Source: Anoxynatronum sibiricum
GTDB lineage: Bacteria > Bacillota > Clostridia > Peptostreptococcales > Tindalliaceae
DNA: 64,000 nucleotides
Assembly (NCBI RefSeq): GCF_039414295.1
Contig: NZ_JBCITM010000010.1
Span: 1 to 64,000, forward strand
Direction of reading: 5' to 3'
Made by a program: the position numbers and the translations under genes. Under the pieces are notes generated by a model. The model saw only the letters and a program-made list of their open reading frames with translations. It was not told where the DNA came from and made no database searches. Positions 1 to 8,683 of this stretch are shown here, in pieces (position 1 is the stretch's first letter; every line of letters starts with the position of its first letter).

Positions 1-44
<44 letters not shown>

Positions 45-110
45 ATTCTTTCCCAAACCCAGTCTCTTTTCAGATTCTGGCTTCTTTTGGTTCTCTTCGC
101 TTCTTCCTGC

Positions 111-130
111 TGTTCAGTTTTCAAAGAGCT
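111..130 (-). promoter_or_regulatory. boxA-like antitermination site in the rRNA leader
   Basis: On the minus strand the leader between the rrn promoters and 16S contains GCTCTTTGAAAACTGAACAG. The GCTCTTTGAAAACT core resembles the boxA of Gram-positive rRNA leaders, which recruits the Nus antitermination complex. The assignment rests on motif and position only. Confidence 0.45.
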
Positions 131-163
131 TTTCGTTTTTCGTTGCTTCGCAGCAACTTTTTA

Positions 164-192
164 AGTATACCATCTTGCTTGTTTGATGTCAA
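164..192 (-). promoter_or_regulatory. rRNA operon promoter, proximal (sigma-A type)
   Basis: The minus strand carries TTGACA (187-192) and TATACT (164-169) separated by exactly 17 bp. Transcription would start near 157, about 110 bases before the mature 16S end, as expected for an rrn promoter. Confidence 0.85.
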
Positions 193-279
193 CCCGTTAT
201 TTGAACTTTTTTTCGTTTGTTCTTTCAGACACCTTGGGATGACTCATTTTTTTCGCCTGCCGTTTTTGGCGACTTATAT

Positions 280-308
280 AGAATACCATCCTCCCGCGAT
301 GAAGTCAA
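280..308 (-). promoter_or_regulatory. rRNA operon promoter, distal (sigma-A type)
   Basis: The minus strand carries TTGACT (303-308) and TATTCT (280-285) with a 17-bp spacer, about 115 bp upstream of the proximal promoter. Tandem promoters are usual for rRNA operons. Confidence 0.75.
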
Positions 309-330
309 GCTTTTTTTAAAATAAAAATGG

Positions 331-387
331 AAAACGCCCCTGCTCATTGGAATCGTTGCGATTCAGTCAATGTTGAAAGGGCGTTTT
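331..387 (-). terminator. Terminator downstream of lysS
   Basis: The arms AAAACGCCC and GGGCGTTTT enclose inner complementary pairs (CATTG/CAATG and GAATCG/CGATTC), forming a long hairpin. The minus-strand 3' side is followed by a T-rich run. It lies about 60 bases past the lysS stop and just upstream of the distal rrn promoter. Confidence 0.7.
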
Positions 388-401
388 ATTCTGCGATTAT
401 C

Positions 402-461
402 GCATTCCTATCGTTCCAGTGGCATTCCTATCGTTCCAGTGGCATTCCTATCGTTCCAGTG
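402..461. repeat. Three perfect tandem copies of a 20-bp unit at the lysS 3' end
   Basis: The unit GCATTCCTATCGTTCCAGTG occurs at 402-421, 422-441 and 442-461 without mismatch. Read on the minus strand the first copy contains the last lysS codons and the TAG stop, so the gene's end has been triplicated into its 3' untranslated region. The protein is unaffected because the first stop is used. Confidence 0.95.
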
Positions 462-1935
462 GTTTCATCGTGGGGAACAAAATCACGTCCCGAATAGAAG
501 GCGAGTCTGTCAGGAGCATGACCAGTCGATCAATTCCCAGCCCCATACCACCGGTGGGCGGAAGGCCCACTTCGAGGGCATTAATGAAGTCTTCATCATA
601 AGGATGGGTTTCTTCGTTGCCAGAGGCCTTTTGTTTGACCTGTTCCACAAACCGCTGCTTCTGATCGATGGGATCATTCAACTCTGAAAAAGCATTGGCA
701 AGTTCCCATGTATTCACAAAAGCTTCGAACCGATTGGTCAGCTGAGGATTATCAGGGTTTCTTTTCGCCAGAGGCGATACCTCAACAGGATGCTGGGTGA
801 TGAACGTGGGTTGGATCAGGTTCTTCTCTGCATAGGTTTCAAAAAACGCTGCAATGACCCACCCTTTTGAAAACTCTCCCTCAATTTCGATTCCCCGTTC
901 TTTGCAAAGTGACCGTAACTCTGTTTCAGTTTCGATGGTGTCAAAATCCACACCAGCATACTCCCGACAGGCTTCAATCATTGTCATCCGTTTCCACGGA
1001 GGTGCAAAGTCGATTTTCTGACCCTGATAACTCACTTTCGTGGTTCCCAATGCTTCCATCGTTGCATGCGCCACCAGGTTTTCGGTCAGTTCCATAATCT
1101 CTTCATAGTCGGCATAAGCCTGGTATAATTCAATGGAAGTAAACTCAGGGTTATGCTTAATTGACATCCCTTCGTTGCGGAAAATCCGGCCAATTTCATA
1201 GACCCGGTCAAAACCACCGACGGTCAGCCTTTTTAAATGAAGCTCCGTGGCAATCCGCAGGTACATGTCAATATCCAGTGAATTGTGGTGAGTAATGAAG
1301 GGCTTTGCATTGGCCCCGCCGGCCAGTGTATCCAGAATTGGCGTTTCCACTTCCAGATAGTCACGTTCATCCAGATAGGCACGAATGGCTTTAATGATCT
1401 TGCTGCGCAGACGAAACACTTTTTTAACTTCCGGATTCACGATGAGATCCACATACCGCTGACGGTAACGGGTGTCTGTATCTTTAAGTCCATGCCACTT
1501 TTCCGGCAAGATCTGAAGGGATTTTGACAGCAGACGGATCAAATGTGCTTTTAAAGAGATTTCACCTCTTTTGGTTTGAAACAATTCACCCTGCACCTCA
1601 ACGATATCACCTATATCGTAATAATGGGTAAAGTCGGCATACGCAGCTTCACCAATACGGTCTTCACGTACATAGACCTGAATTTGCCCTTCTTTATCCT
1701 GCAGGTTGATGAACGTCGCTTTTCCATGTTCCCGGCGTGTCATGATCCGACCTGCCATGGTCATCTCAGTTCCTTCCAGGGAGTCGAAATGCTCCTTTAC
1801 CTGTTGACTGTAGTGGGTCACATCAACTTTTTCCACCAAAAATGGGTCTTTGCCTTCCGATTTCAAATGTTCCAGCTTTTCTCTGCGGATAAGCAACAGC
1901 TCATTCAGGTTTTTTTCTTCTCCTGGCCCAGTCAT
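448..1935 (-). CDS. lysS: Lysyl-tRNA synthetase, class II
   Basis: LysS charges tRNA-Lys with lysine using ATP in the cytoplasm. The 495-residue length is normal for bacterial class II enzymes. An OB-fold anticodon-binding domain (about residues 55-160) precedes the class II catalytic core. Motif 2 is visible as FRNEGMSIKHNPEFT, and motif 3 as GLGIDRLVMLLTDSPSIRDV near the C-terminus. The ATG start is preceded by GAAGGTG at suitable spacing. It is the last gene of the dusB-greA-lysS group, a common Firmicute arrangement, and ends in a tandem 20-bp repeat followed by a terminator. In a lysine fermenter the enzyme competes with catabolism for lysine, but nothing in the sequence points to special regulation. 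Confidence 0.97.
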   Translation of the reverse strand: MTGPGEEKNLNELLLIRREKLEHLKSEGKDPFLVEKVDVTHYSQQVKEHFDSLEGTEMTMAGRIMTRREHGKATFINLQDKEGQIQVYVREDRIGEAAYADFTHYYDIGDIVEVQGELFQTKRGEISLKAHLIRLLSKSLQILPEKWHGLKDTDTRYRQRYVDLIVNPEVKKVFRLRSKIIKAIRAYLDERDYLEVETPILDTLAGGANAKPFITHHNSLDIDMYLRIATELHLKRLTVGGFDRVYEIGRIFRNEGMSIKHNPEFTSIELYQAYADYEEIMELTENLVAHATMEALGTTKVSYQGQKIDFAPPWKRMTMIEACREYAGVDFDTIETETELRSLCKERGIEIEGEFSKGWVIAAFFETYAEKNLIQPTFITQHPVEVSPLAKRNPDNPQLTNRFEAFVNTWELANAFSELNDPIDQKQRFVEQVKQKASGNEETHPYDEDFINALEVGLPPTGGMGLGIDRLVMLLTDSPSIRDVILFPTMKPLER

Positions 1936-2012
1936 TTCGTCACCTTCTTTGGTTAGTTTCGTATGAGTGCCACTGTCGCACCGGTGTTACTCCGATGATT
2001 CCCGCGGCTTCT

Positions 2013-2501
2013 TTAAAGTACTTCCGCCTTTTCGATTCGGATCACTTCATACATTGTCATGCCATCAGGGATTTGTATTTCCACCTTATCTCCCACCCGG
2101 TTTCCCAGAAGGGCTTTCCCCACCGGTGATTCGTTTGAAATCTTAAACTCATAGGGGTCTGCTTCTGCAGAGCCGACAATGGTATACTTGACTTCCTGGG
2201 GATCATCGTTTTCTCGCAAATAGACAGTCGATCCCACGCCCACAACATCTGTGCTGATTTCATCTTCATCCAGAATCACTGCTTTTTTCAGCAGGTTTTC
2301 AAGTTTCATAATGCGCTCTTCAATTTGTGCCTGTTCATTCTTGGCTTCATCGTACTCCGAGTTTTCGCTGATGTCTCCAAATTCAATGGCCTGCTTAATG
2401 CGCGCAGCAATTTCTTTTCGGCGTACGGTCTTTAACTGTTCCAGCTCAGCTTCAATCTTTTCTTTACCTTTAACTGTCAAGATCGTTTCTTTGTTCACCA
2501 T
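2013..2501 (-). CDS. greA: Transcription elongation factor GreA
   Basis: GreA binds the RNA polymerase secondary channel and stimulates cleavage of backtracked transcripts. The 162-residue product has the expected N-terminal coiled coil (about 1-75), whose tip carries the acidic FGDISENSEYDEAK segment, and a C-terminal FKBP-like domain containing SPVGKALLGNRVGD. The frame stays open 50 codons further upstream. The ATG at 2501 is chosen because it gives the family N-terminus (MVNKETILTVKGKEKIEAEL) and has AGGGAG upstream. It is preceded by its own consensus promoter at the dusB 3' end and a leader with a perfect hairpin. Confidence 0.96.
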   Translation of the reverse strand: MVNKETILTVKGKEKIEAELEQLKTVRRKEIAARIKQAIEFGDISENSEYDEAKNEQAQIEERIMKLENLLKKAVILDEDEISTDVVGVGSTVYLRENDDPQEVKYTIVGSAEADPYEFKISNESPVGKALLGNRVGDKVEIQIPDGMTMYEVIRIEKAEVL

Positions 2502-2603
2502 GGTCTTTCGCTCCCTTGCATGTATTCTTCCACTTTTAAATCTTTCTTTTCTTCTGCATTTTTTCTCATTACCGTATTGACTTATATCTGAGCATAAAGC
2601 AAG

Positions 2604-2626
2604 AAACACTGATATGCTCAGTGTTT
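2604..2626 (-). promoter_or_regulatory. Hairpin in the greA 5' leader
   Basis: AAACACTGA and TCAGTGTTT form a perfect 9-bp stem with a 5-base loop. It begins about 17 bases after the predicted greA transcription start, and the following minus-strand sequence is moderately U-rich (TTTCTTGCTTTATG). It could be an attenuator or processing site. The role is inferred; only the inverted repeat is seen. Confidence 0.45.
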
Positions 2627-2649
2627 GGACGGGTTTCTTATTCTTACCC

Positions 2650-2678
2650 ATTATAAGGCAGTGATATCATCTTGTCAA
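2650..2678 (-). promoter_or_regulatory. greA promoter (perfect sigma-A consensus)
   Basis: TTGACA (2673-2678) and TATAAT (2650-2655) are separated by 17 bp on the minus strand, a perfect match to the vegetative consensus. The -35 overlaps the last dusB codons. The predicted start is near 2643, leaving an untranslated leader of about 140 bases before greA. Confidence 0.85.
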
Positions 2679-3659
2679 GCAACACAAGTCCCTCAACAGA
2701 TAGTCTGAAAGCAGCTTCAGCATGTCATCTGCCGTTTCTGCCCGGTTAATTTGATGTCGAATCGCCGCAGAACCGGGAAGCCCCTTGGTGTACCAGGCTG
2801 CATGTTTGCGCATTTCCTTCACCGCAATCCACTCACCTTTGTAGCTGGTCACCATTTGCAGATGTCGTTGCAGTACAGCATAAATTTCAGAACCATCCGG
2901 CTGTTTTCCCTCATACCCATGCTTCAGCAAGCCCAGCACATCCCTGAAAATCCACGGATTACCCTGTGCTCCCCTGCCTATCATCACGCCGTCACAGCCG
3001 GTTTCATCCACCATGCGCAGCACCGCTTCCGCTGAAAAAAGATCTCCGTTTCCAATAACCGGTATTTGGACGGCCTCTTTCACCTGGCGAATGATCTCCC
3101 AGTCGGCCTCTCCTGCATAAAACTGATCCCGGGTTCTTCCATGAACCGTCACAGCCGATGCTCCATTAGCTTCGGCAATGCGAGCCATTTCCAGTGCATT
3201 CACCTCGTTCTCCTGCCAGCCCTTTCTTATTTTGACCGTCACTGGCTTAACGCTGGCCTCTGCCACTGCCCGGATAATGCGGCCAGCTTTTTCAGGTTCC
3301 CTCATCAGGGCCGCACCGTCGCCATTTTTAACAATTTTAGGAGCAGGGCACCCCATGTTGATATCCAGAAAGGCATGGGGCATTTCATTCAGCTTATCCG
3401 CCGCCCATGCCATGATTCTTTCATCCGATCCAAATATCTGAATTCCCACCGGAGCTTCTTCCGGATGCGTCTGCATTAGCTCGTGAGATTTATCATCCTT
3501 ATAATAGAGACCTTTGGCACTGACCATTTCTGTGATAACCATGCCGCATCCCATCTGTTTGCAGATACGCCGAAAGGCAAGGTCGGTAATGCCTGCCATC
3601 GGAGCCAGTATGACGGGAACAGGGATGGTGATATGACCAATTGATAAAGGGTTGAGCAC
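2667..3659 (-). CDS. dusB: tRNA-dihydrouridine synthase, DusB family
   Basis: This FMN-dependent enzyme reduces uridines in the tRNA D-loop to dihydrouridine using NADPH. The 330-residue protein has the TIM-barrel start with APMAGITDLAFRRI. The DINMGCPAPKIVKNGDGAAL stretch contains the catalytic cysteine (NMGCP), and GNGDLFS and IGRGAQGNPWIF are flavin/phosphate-binding strands. The start is GTG at 3659 with AGGAGG eight bases upstream. It heads the dusB-greA-lysS group and has its own promoter at 3719-3747. Confidence 0.95.
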   Translation of the reverse strand: MLNPLSIGHITIPVPVILAPMAGITDLAFRRICKQMGCGMVITEMVSAKGLYYKDDKSHELMQTHPEEAPVGIQIFGSDERIMAWAADKLNEMPHAFLDINMGCPAPKIVKNGDGAALMREPEKAGRIIRAVAEASVKPVTVKIRKGWQENEVNALEMARIAEANGASAVTVHGRTRDQFYAGEADWEIIRQVKEAVQIPVIGNGDLFSAEAVLRMVDETGCDGVMIGRGAQGNPWIFRDVLGLLKHGYEGKQPDGSEIYAVLQRHLQMVTSYKGEWIAVKEMRKHAAWYTKGLPGSAAIRHQINRAETADDMLKLLSDYLLRDLCCLTR

Positions 3660-3718
3660 GTTTTTTCCTCCTGCTCTGTCGAATGTTACCCACCGACAGC
3701 ATTAATTTTTGCCTGTCA

Positions 3719-3747
3719 ATTGTAACCGATCCCCCTCATTTTCGCAA
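3719..3747 (-). promoter_or_regulatory. dusB promoter (sigma-A type)
   Basis: TTGCGA (3742-3747) and TACAAT (3719-3724) are separated by 17 bp on the minus strand, giving a start near 3712 and a leader of about 50 bases ending in a strong AGGAGG. Confidence 0.65.
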
Positions 3748-3858
3748 GTCACGCCTTCCATATGATGATTTCCTCTCCACCGGCAGCCCTCATGCTTTTG
3801 ACGACACACAGAACCCCCATCCTCAACTCATGCTTAACGACCATGGTTCTGCAGTTGT

Positions 3859-4686
3859 TTATGTGTATTGTTCTGCCTCCTTGCGAAGCTGCCTGATAAT
3901 CGTGTCCAACGACTGGATCGCTTCGTTCACCTCTGCCGACGAGGCCACTTGATCCTTCGCTGTCAGCCTGATTTGTTCCACTTCCGCTGCTATCCGTCGG
4001 TTAATCTCGCGAATATCTTTCATGATCTTTTCGATGTTTTCAACCGATTCATTGGTCGATACCGCCAGTTTGCGAATCTCATCAGCCACCACGGCAAATC
4101 CTTTGCCAGAATCACCCGATCTGGCCGCTTCGATGGATGCATTCAAGCCCAGCAAGTTTGACTGACTTGATATTCTTTTAATCATTTCTGTAATTTCTTC
4201 AGTTGTGCCAGCTTGCCTGAGTGCTGTTTGGGCCATCTTCTCCAGTGCGTCTCCCGTTTCCAAAAGCTCATCCGCCTGGGTTGTCATGCGCCCAGAAGAC
4301 TCTTCCAGTGTTTCGATCCCTGTTGCAATGATTTCTGCCATCTGCAGCAACCGTTCCTGATGTTCAGTGGAAACAAGATAAACCACTCCACCCACCACTT
4401 CAGCACCTTCAAAAACCGGTGTTGCCAGGGCAATGTACGGAAACCCGAACAATTCTTTCCCCATTCGTCGGCTCATTGGTTTTCCGATTTGCATGGATTG
4501 ACTGACAACTGTTTCTTTTTTTATGGGATCTCCGGCTTTCACAGGAAACTGCAGCACCTCACCCGGGAAAAACCCCAGGTATTTTTCTCTGTCGCACACT
4601 GCAATGGCCACATCCGTCATACTCAAATGCTTCGCATAGGGCGCCGTCTCTAAAAATGCCTGCATCATCTGCGAACTGTTCTTCAC
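3859..4686 (-). CDS. Soluble methyl-accepting chemotaxis-type receptor
   Basis: A cytoplasmic chemoreceptor of about 275 residues with no transmembrane segment. The N-terminal half (about 1-130) is a globular sensor region I cannot name. The C-terminal half is a shortened MCP signalling domain with the conserved hairpin tip SNLLGLNASIEAAR and the following GFAVVADEIRKLA, which contacts CheA/CheW. GTG at 4686 is preferred because AAGGGGG lies seven bases upstream; a TTG at 4743 would add 19 unlikely residues. No chemotaxis neighbours are present, so the ligand is unknown. The region upstream holds a TTTC tetranucleotide run and a long hairpin. Confidence 0.85.
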   Translation of the reverse strand: MKNSSQMMQAFLETAPYAKHLSMTDVAIAVCDREKYLGFFPGEVLQFPVKAGDPIKKETVVSQSMQIGKPMSRRMGKELFGFPYIALATPVFEGAEVVGGVVYLVSTEHQERLLQMAEIIATGIETLEESSGRMTTQADELLETGDALEKMAQTALRQAGTTEEITEMIKRISSQSNLLGLNASIEAARSGDSGKGFAVVADEIRKLAVSTNESVENIEKIMKDIREINRRIAAEVEQIRLTAKDQVASSAEVNEAIQSLDTIIRQLRKEAEQYT

Positions 4687-4757
4687 ATCAGGTCCCCCTT
4701 TGGGCAAATAGTGGGTATGCGTATTCGTTTTATATTGCTGCAAGGCCTGTTGAATGA

Positions 4758-4792
4758 GCGAGAAGCCCCGCGCTTTTCACGGGGCTTCTCGC
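4758..4792 (-). terminator. Hairpin terminator after the SDR gene
   Basis: Two perfect 12-bp arms, GCGAGAAGCCCC and GGGGCTTCTCGC, enclose an 11-base loop. It lies downstream of the SDR gene that stops at 4901. No strong U-tract follows on the minus strand; the plus-strand side runs into a pyrimidine repeat, so bidirectional action is possible. Confidence 0.55.
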
Positions 4793-4795
4793 CCA

Positions 4796-4845
<50 letters not shown>

Positions 4846-4900
4846 AATCTTTCAAATGATAGCCCCATCGCACCGACCTTTTGGTCGATCATTGAAATTT

Positions 4901-5647
4901 CTACAATACAACGCCTCCATCCACACTGAGTACAGTGCCCGTTATGAAACCTGCTTCATCTGATGCCAGCCACGCATAGGCATGTGCAATATCTTCAGGA
5001 GTTCCAAGGCGTTTCAGCGGAGACTTGTCTTTCATCATATCCAGCACATTTTCGGGCATTTTTTGTACCATAGGCGTCAGGATGAATCCTGGTGCCACCG
5101 CATTCACCCGAATGCCATTTTTCCCCAGTTCTTTTGCCCAGGTTTTTGTCATGCCGATGACACCCCACTTGGTGGCAGCGTAATTGGTTTGCCCGAAATT
5201 ACCATAAACACCCACCACAGAGGAAGCATTGAGAATCACTCCGCCGCCCTGCTCAATCATTTGCGGAATAACCATTTGAGCGCAGTTGAACACACCCTTC
5301 AGATTAATGTCGATTACTTTATCAAAATCTGCCTCTGCCATTTTTTTCAACTGGGCATCTGCTGTAATCCCAGCGTTGTTTACCAGCACATCAATCCGAC
5401 CCCATTGCCCCATCACATCATCCACCATTTGCTGAATGGTCTGGCGATCTGTCACATCGACTTCATACGCCAGTTTATCAGCTCCCATCTTTGTCAGTTC
5501 ATCCAACGTTTCCTGCAGCATTTCCAGATTCAAATCGCACACGACGACCCGGGCACCTTCCCGCGCATATTGATAGGCGGTTGCCTGTCCAATTCCTCTG
5601 GCTGCACCGGTGATGATGCCGACTTTACCCTTTAGTTTCATGTTCAT
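4901..5647 (-). CDS. Short-chain dehydrogenase/reductase, 3-oxoacyl or 3-hydroxybutyrate type
   Basis: A 248-residue classical SDR. The Rossmann motif TGAARGIG is near residue 14, NNAG follows, and the catalytic Ser-Tyr-Lys set is visible as NASSVVG and NYAATKWG. The closest look is FabG or acetoacetyl-CoA reductase/3-hydroxybutyrate dehydrogenase. Its place at the end of a permease/CoA-transferase operon, not in a fatty-acid operon, argues for interconverting 3-hydroxybutyrate and acetoacetate, or their CoA esters; this is inference. AGGAGG sits two bases before the first ATG and eight before the third codon's ATG (5641), so translation may begin at 5641. A long hairpin follows the stop. Confidence 0.88.
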   Translation of the reverse strand: MNMKLKGKVGIITGAARGIGQATAYQYAREGARVVVCDLNLEMLQETLDELTKMGADKLAYEVDVTDRQTIQQMVDDVMGQWGRIDVLVNNAGITADAQLKKMAEADFDKVIDINLKGVFNCAQMVIPQMIEQGGGVILNASSVVGVYGNFGQTNYAATKWGVIGMTKTWAKELGKNGIRVNAVAPGFILTPMVQKMPENVLDMMKDKSPLKRLGTPEDIAHAYAWLASDEAGFITGTVLSVDGGVVL

Positions 5648-5725
5648 TTCCTCCTTTGGAATATTCCCTTCGGATGTTTGTTAATGATTTCTGAACAGCT
5701 CTCTGATCCAAATGAATGCTGCTGT

Positions 5726-7027
5726 TTAAACAAGGCCAATGCTTGCCAGAATAATGGCCACAATAACTGCCAGAATGGGAATGGCTGTTCCCACCATGAA
5801 GATATCTTTATAAGAGTCTTTGTGAGTCATGGCCGTCACAGCCAGCAGCGTCAGCACAGCACCATTGTGGGGGAGTGTGTCCAGCCCACCACTGGAGAGG
5901 GAAGCCACTCGATGGAAAGCTTCCGGCGAAATACCCGTGGCAACGGCAATTTCCATGTAACGTTCTCCCAAGGCCGCCAGGGCGATGCCCATACCTCCAG
6001 AAGCAGAACCAGTGGCACCGGCAAGAATATTAACCGATACTGCCTGTGAAACAAGAGGATTTCCCGGAATTCCCATCACCAGATCTGTCAGAGTTTCAAA
6101 TCCGGGCACCGCACGAACAACCGCTCCAAATCCAACAGCTGCACTGGTGTTAATAATGGCTAATACCGAACCGGAAGCACCGGCATTGATGGTTTTGACT
6201 TTATCCGTCAATCGATTGTAATTCAGTGCGATGGCCAGCAAAATCCCCGCTGTCAGCGCAATGATAATGTCCACATCCCGGTCGATGATCATGGGAACCA
6301 CATTGAGAATCAGGATGACTGCCAACAGGGGAAGTGATGATAAAATAGGACTGGGAAGACTTGCCACATCGATATCTGCCAGTTTTTCAGTGGGTTCAGT
6401 GAAGCCCTCACCTGCAGCCGACAGCTTCCGTTCTGCATAAGTCATCCACACCATGCCCACTCCCAGCATCACCAGCGCACCTGCCACTCCCATGATGGGC
6501 GCTGCCGTTGGTGTGGTGCCATAATACTGCATGGGAATCAGGTTTTGAATCTGCGGTGTTCCCGGAATGGCCGTCATGGTAAAAGTGAAGGAACCAAGGG
6601 CGATGGATCCGGGGATCAGCTTGCGGGACAGATTGGCTTCACGAAAGAGAGCCAGTGCCAGGGGATACATGGCAAAGACAACCACAAAGAGGGAAACACC
6701 GCCATAAGTCAGTACCGCACAACCCATGACGACTGCAAAGATCGCCCGTTTAGTTCCGATTTTGGCGGTAATCCAGTGGGCCACTGCCCGGGCAGCGCCT
6801 GAATCATCCATGATCTTACCGAAGATAGCGCCCAGCATAAAGACCGGAAACCAGGCTTTGGCAAACCCTACAAACCCACCCATGTAGGCTTCCCTGTAAG
6901 CTTCAATCAGGTTTAAGCCTCCGGTGAGGGCCACAATTCCGGCGCAGATGGGGGCAATCCAGATGATGGACATTCCCCGATAGGCTAAATACATCAATAA
7001 TGCCAGGCCAATAATAATTCCAATCAT
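5726..7027 (-). CDS. GntP-family organic acid permease
   Basis: A very hydrophobic 433-residue inner-membrane carrier with about a dozen predicted transmembrane segments. The beginning MIGIIIGLALLMYLAYRG, the glycine-rich helices, and a C-terminal re-entrant region with GATGSASGGMGIALAALG are characteristic of the GntP/CitMHS superfamily, whose members import gluconate, 3-hydroxybutyrate and related short acids. The neighbouring dehydrogenase, CoA-transferase and thiolase suggest a C4 hydroxy or keto acid as substrate; the exact one cannot be read from the sequence. GGAGGAG precedes the ATG. It lies 38 bp after the CoA-transferase gene in the same operon. Confidence 0.85.
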   Translation of the reverse strand: MIGIIIGLALLMYLAYRGMSIIWIAPICAGIVALTGGLNLIEAYREAYMGGFVGFAKAWFPVFMLGAIFGKIMDDSGAARAVAHWITAKIGTKRAIFAVVMGCAVLTYGGVSLFVVVFAMYPLALALFREANLSRKLIPGSIALGSFTFTMTAIPGTPQIQNLIPMQYYGTTPTAAPIMGVAGALVMLGVGMVWMTYAERKLSAAGEGFTEPTEKLADIDVASLPSPILSSLPLLAVILILNVVPMIIDRDVDIIIALTAGILLAIALNYNRLTDKVKTINAGASGSVLAIINTSAAVGFGAVVRAVPGFETLTDLVMGIPGNPLVSQAVSVNILAGATGSASGGMGIALAALGERYMEIAVATGISPEAFHRVASLSSGGLDTLPHNGAVLTLLAVTAMTHKDSYKDIFMVGTAIPILAVIVAIILASIGLV

Positions 7028-7065
7028 GTTTCTCTCCTCCTTCTTTTAGGTTAGTTATGCGCTGA

Positions 7066-8634
7066 CTACCCTTCACCATTCAGTGAAAAGTTCATCTTTT
7101 CGGGTTTGAAAATCCGTTCGTCCATCAACTTGAGATCTTCCGCCACCACCGGTTTGAATTCCATGAGATCCAGAATATCCTTTTGAAGATCAACTCCCGG
7201 TGCTATTTCAATCAGGCACAGCCCTTCAGGGCTTAGCTGGAAGACTGCCCGCTCAGTGACATACACCACCGGTTGCGCCACCTCCACTGCATACTCGCCA
7301 CTGAAAGTGATTTGTTCCACCTGTTTCAGGAATTTGATAAACTTGCCTTCCTGTATGATATTGAGTTTACCATCAACAGCTTCCTGTTTCAGGCCGCCGG
7401 CTGTAAAGGTGCCGCAGAAAATAACTTTTTTGGCATTTTGAGTGATATTGATAAAGCCTCCCGGCCCGGTGATTTTGGGTCCAAACTTGCTGACATTGAT
7501 ATTCCCCGCTTCATCACACTGGGCCAGTCCCAAAAACGCCACGTCGAGGCCGCCGCCATCATAAAAGTCAAACTGGTTGGGCTGGTCGATGATGGCCACA
7601 GGGTTTGTGGCTGCTCCGAAACTGAGACCGCCTGCGGGAATTCCCCCAATAGGCCCCGGTTCGACAGTCAGCACCATATGATCACCCACACCCTCTTCAT
7701 TGGCTACCACTGCCACCCCTTCAGGCATGCCAATCCCCAGATTCACCACCGCACTGGGAACCAGTTCCATAAGCGCTCTGCGGGCTATGATTTTCCGCTC
7801 ATCCAGCGGCAGGGGTTTGACCGAAGAAACCGGCACCTGAATACGTCCGGTATACCCTTCGTTGAACTGCTCTGCAAAGGTTTGCATATGGTTGCGCATA
7901 TCTTCCACTTCCACGATGGTATCCACATAAATTCCCGGTATTTTAACCATCCAGGGATTAAGAGTTCCCGCCTTGACCACTTTTTCCACCTGGACAATCA
8001 CCCGCCCGCCTGAGTTTTTGCACGCCTGGGCGATTGAAAGCACCTCCAGTGATCCCGCTTCCTTCTCCATGGTGACGTTGCCGTTTTCGTCGGCATAGGT
8101 TCCCCGCAGCAGCGCTACATGGATGGGAAATGTTTTATACATCAGATATTCCCGTCCACCCAACTCAACCACTTCCACCAAATCTTCCGTCGTTACTTCG
8201 TTGAGCTTTCCACCTTCAATGCGCGGGTCAACAAACGTCTTCAATCCAACATGGGTAATGGTTCCCGGCTTTCCTGCCGCAATATCCCGAAAGAGATGGG
8301 CAATGACACCCTGAGGAAAGGTGTATCCTTCAATTTTGTTTTCCAGGGCCAGCTTCTGAACTTTTGGCGCCAGACCCCAGTGAGCTCCCACAACACGTTT
8401 CAAAAGACCCTCGTGACCAAAGTGATTGACACCTCGGTCTTTTCCGTCCCCCTGCCCGGCACAATAGGTCAACGTCAGATTTCGCGGCTCACCCGTTTCA
8501 ACAAAACGATTTTCAAGGGCAATTTCAAGTTCTTCCGGCACGGCATTGCCCACAAATCCTCCCGTCGCCACTGTGCAGTCCGACGGTATCAGCTTTACTG
8601 CTTCAGCTGCGCTCAGAAATTTTGGTGCCATCAT
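7066..8634 (-). CDS. Acyl-CoA:acetate/3-ketoacid CoA-transferase (fused alpha-beta)
   Basis: A single-chain CoA-transferase of about 522 residues, in which the two subunits found separately in AtoDA-type enzymes are fused. The N-terminal half carries the GGFVGNAVPEELEIALE CoA-binding start. The second half contains NLGIGMPEGVAVVANEEG and TVEPGPIGGIPAGG, where the covalent glutamyl-CoA thioester forms. ATG at 8634 is chosen because GGAGGAGGG lies directly upstream, although the frame is open further. It heads a CoA-transferase/permease/dehydrogenase operon with a sigma-54 promoter 33 bases upstream. Plausible jobs are activating acetoacetate with a fermentation acyl-CoA, or recycling CoA in lysine fermentation. 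Confidence 0.92.
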   Translation of the reverse strand: MMAPKFLSAAEAVKLIPSDCTVATGGFVGNAVPEELEIALENRFVETGEPRNLTLTYCAGQGDGKDRGVNHFGHEGLLKRVVGAHWGLAPKVQKLALENKIEGYTFPQGVIAHLFRDIAAGKPGTITHVGLKTFVDPRIEGGKLNEVTTEDLVEVVELGGREYLMYKTFPIHVALLRGTYADENGNVTMEKEAGSLEVLSIAQACKNSGGRVIVQVEKVVKAGTLNPWMVKIPGIYVDTIVEVEDMRNHMQTFAEQFNEGYTGRIQVPVSSVKPLPLDERKIIARRALMELVPSAVVNLGIGMPEGVAVVANEEGVGDHMVLTVEPGPIGGIPAGGLSFGAATNPVAIIDQPNQFDFYDGGGLDVAFLGLAQCDEAGNINVSKFGPKITGPGGFINITQNAKKVIFCGTFTAGGLKQEAVDGKLNIIQEGKFIKFLKQVEQITFSGEYAVEVAQPVVYVTERAVFQLSPEGLCLIEIAPGVDLQKDILDLMEFKPVVAEDLKLMDERIFKPEKMNFSLNGEG

Positions 8635-8666
8635 GATCCCTCCTCCATATTGATACGGGATAAAAT

Positions 8667-8683
8667 TGCAATCTTTGTGCCAA
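8667..8683 (-). promoter_or_regulatory. Sigma-54 (-24/-12) promoter of the CoA-transferase operon
   Basis: The minus strand reads TTGGCAC-AAAGA-TTGCA: the full -24 TGGCAC element and -12 TTGCA with the obligatory five-base interval, so GG and GC are correctly spaced. The predicted start, near 8655, lies just upstream of the ribosome-binding site. The sigma-54 activator gene is immediately upstream at 9027-10439. Confidence 0.85.

Noticed and set aside
4687..4743. TTG at 4743 as the start of the chemoreceptor.
   Set aside because: No ribosome site; the added residues are low-complexity, while GTG 4686 has AAGGGGG at good spacing.
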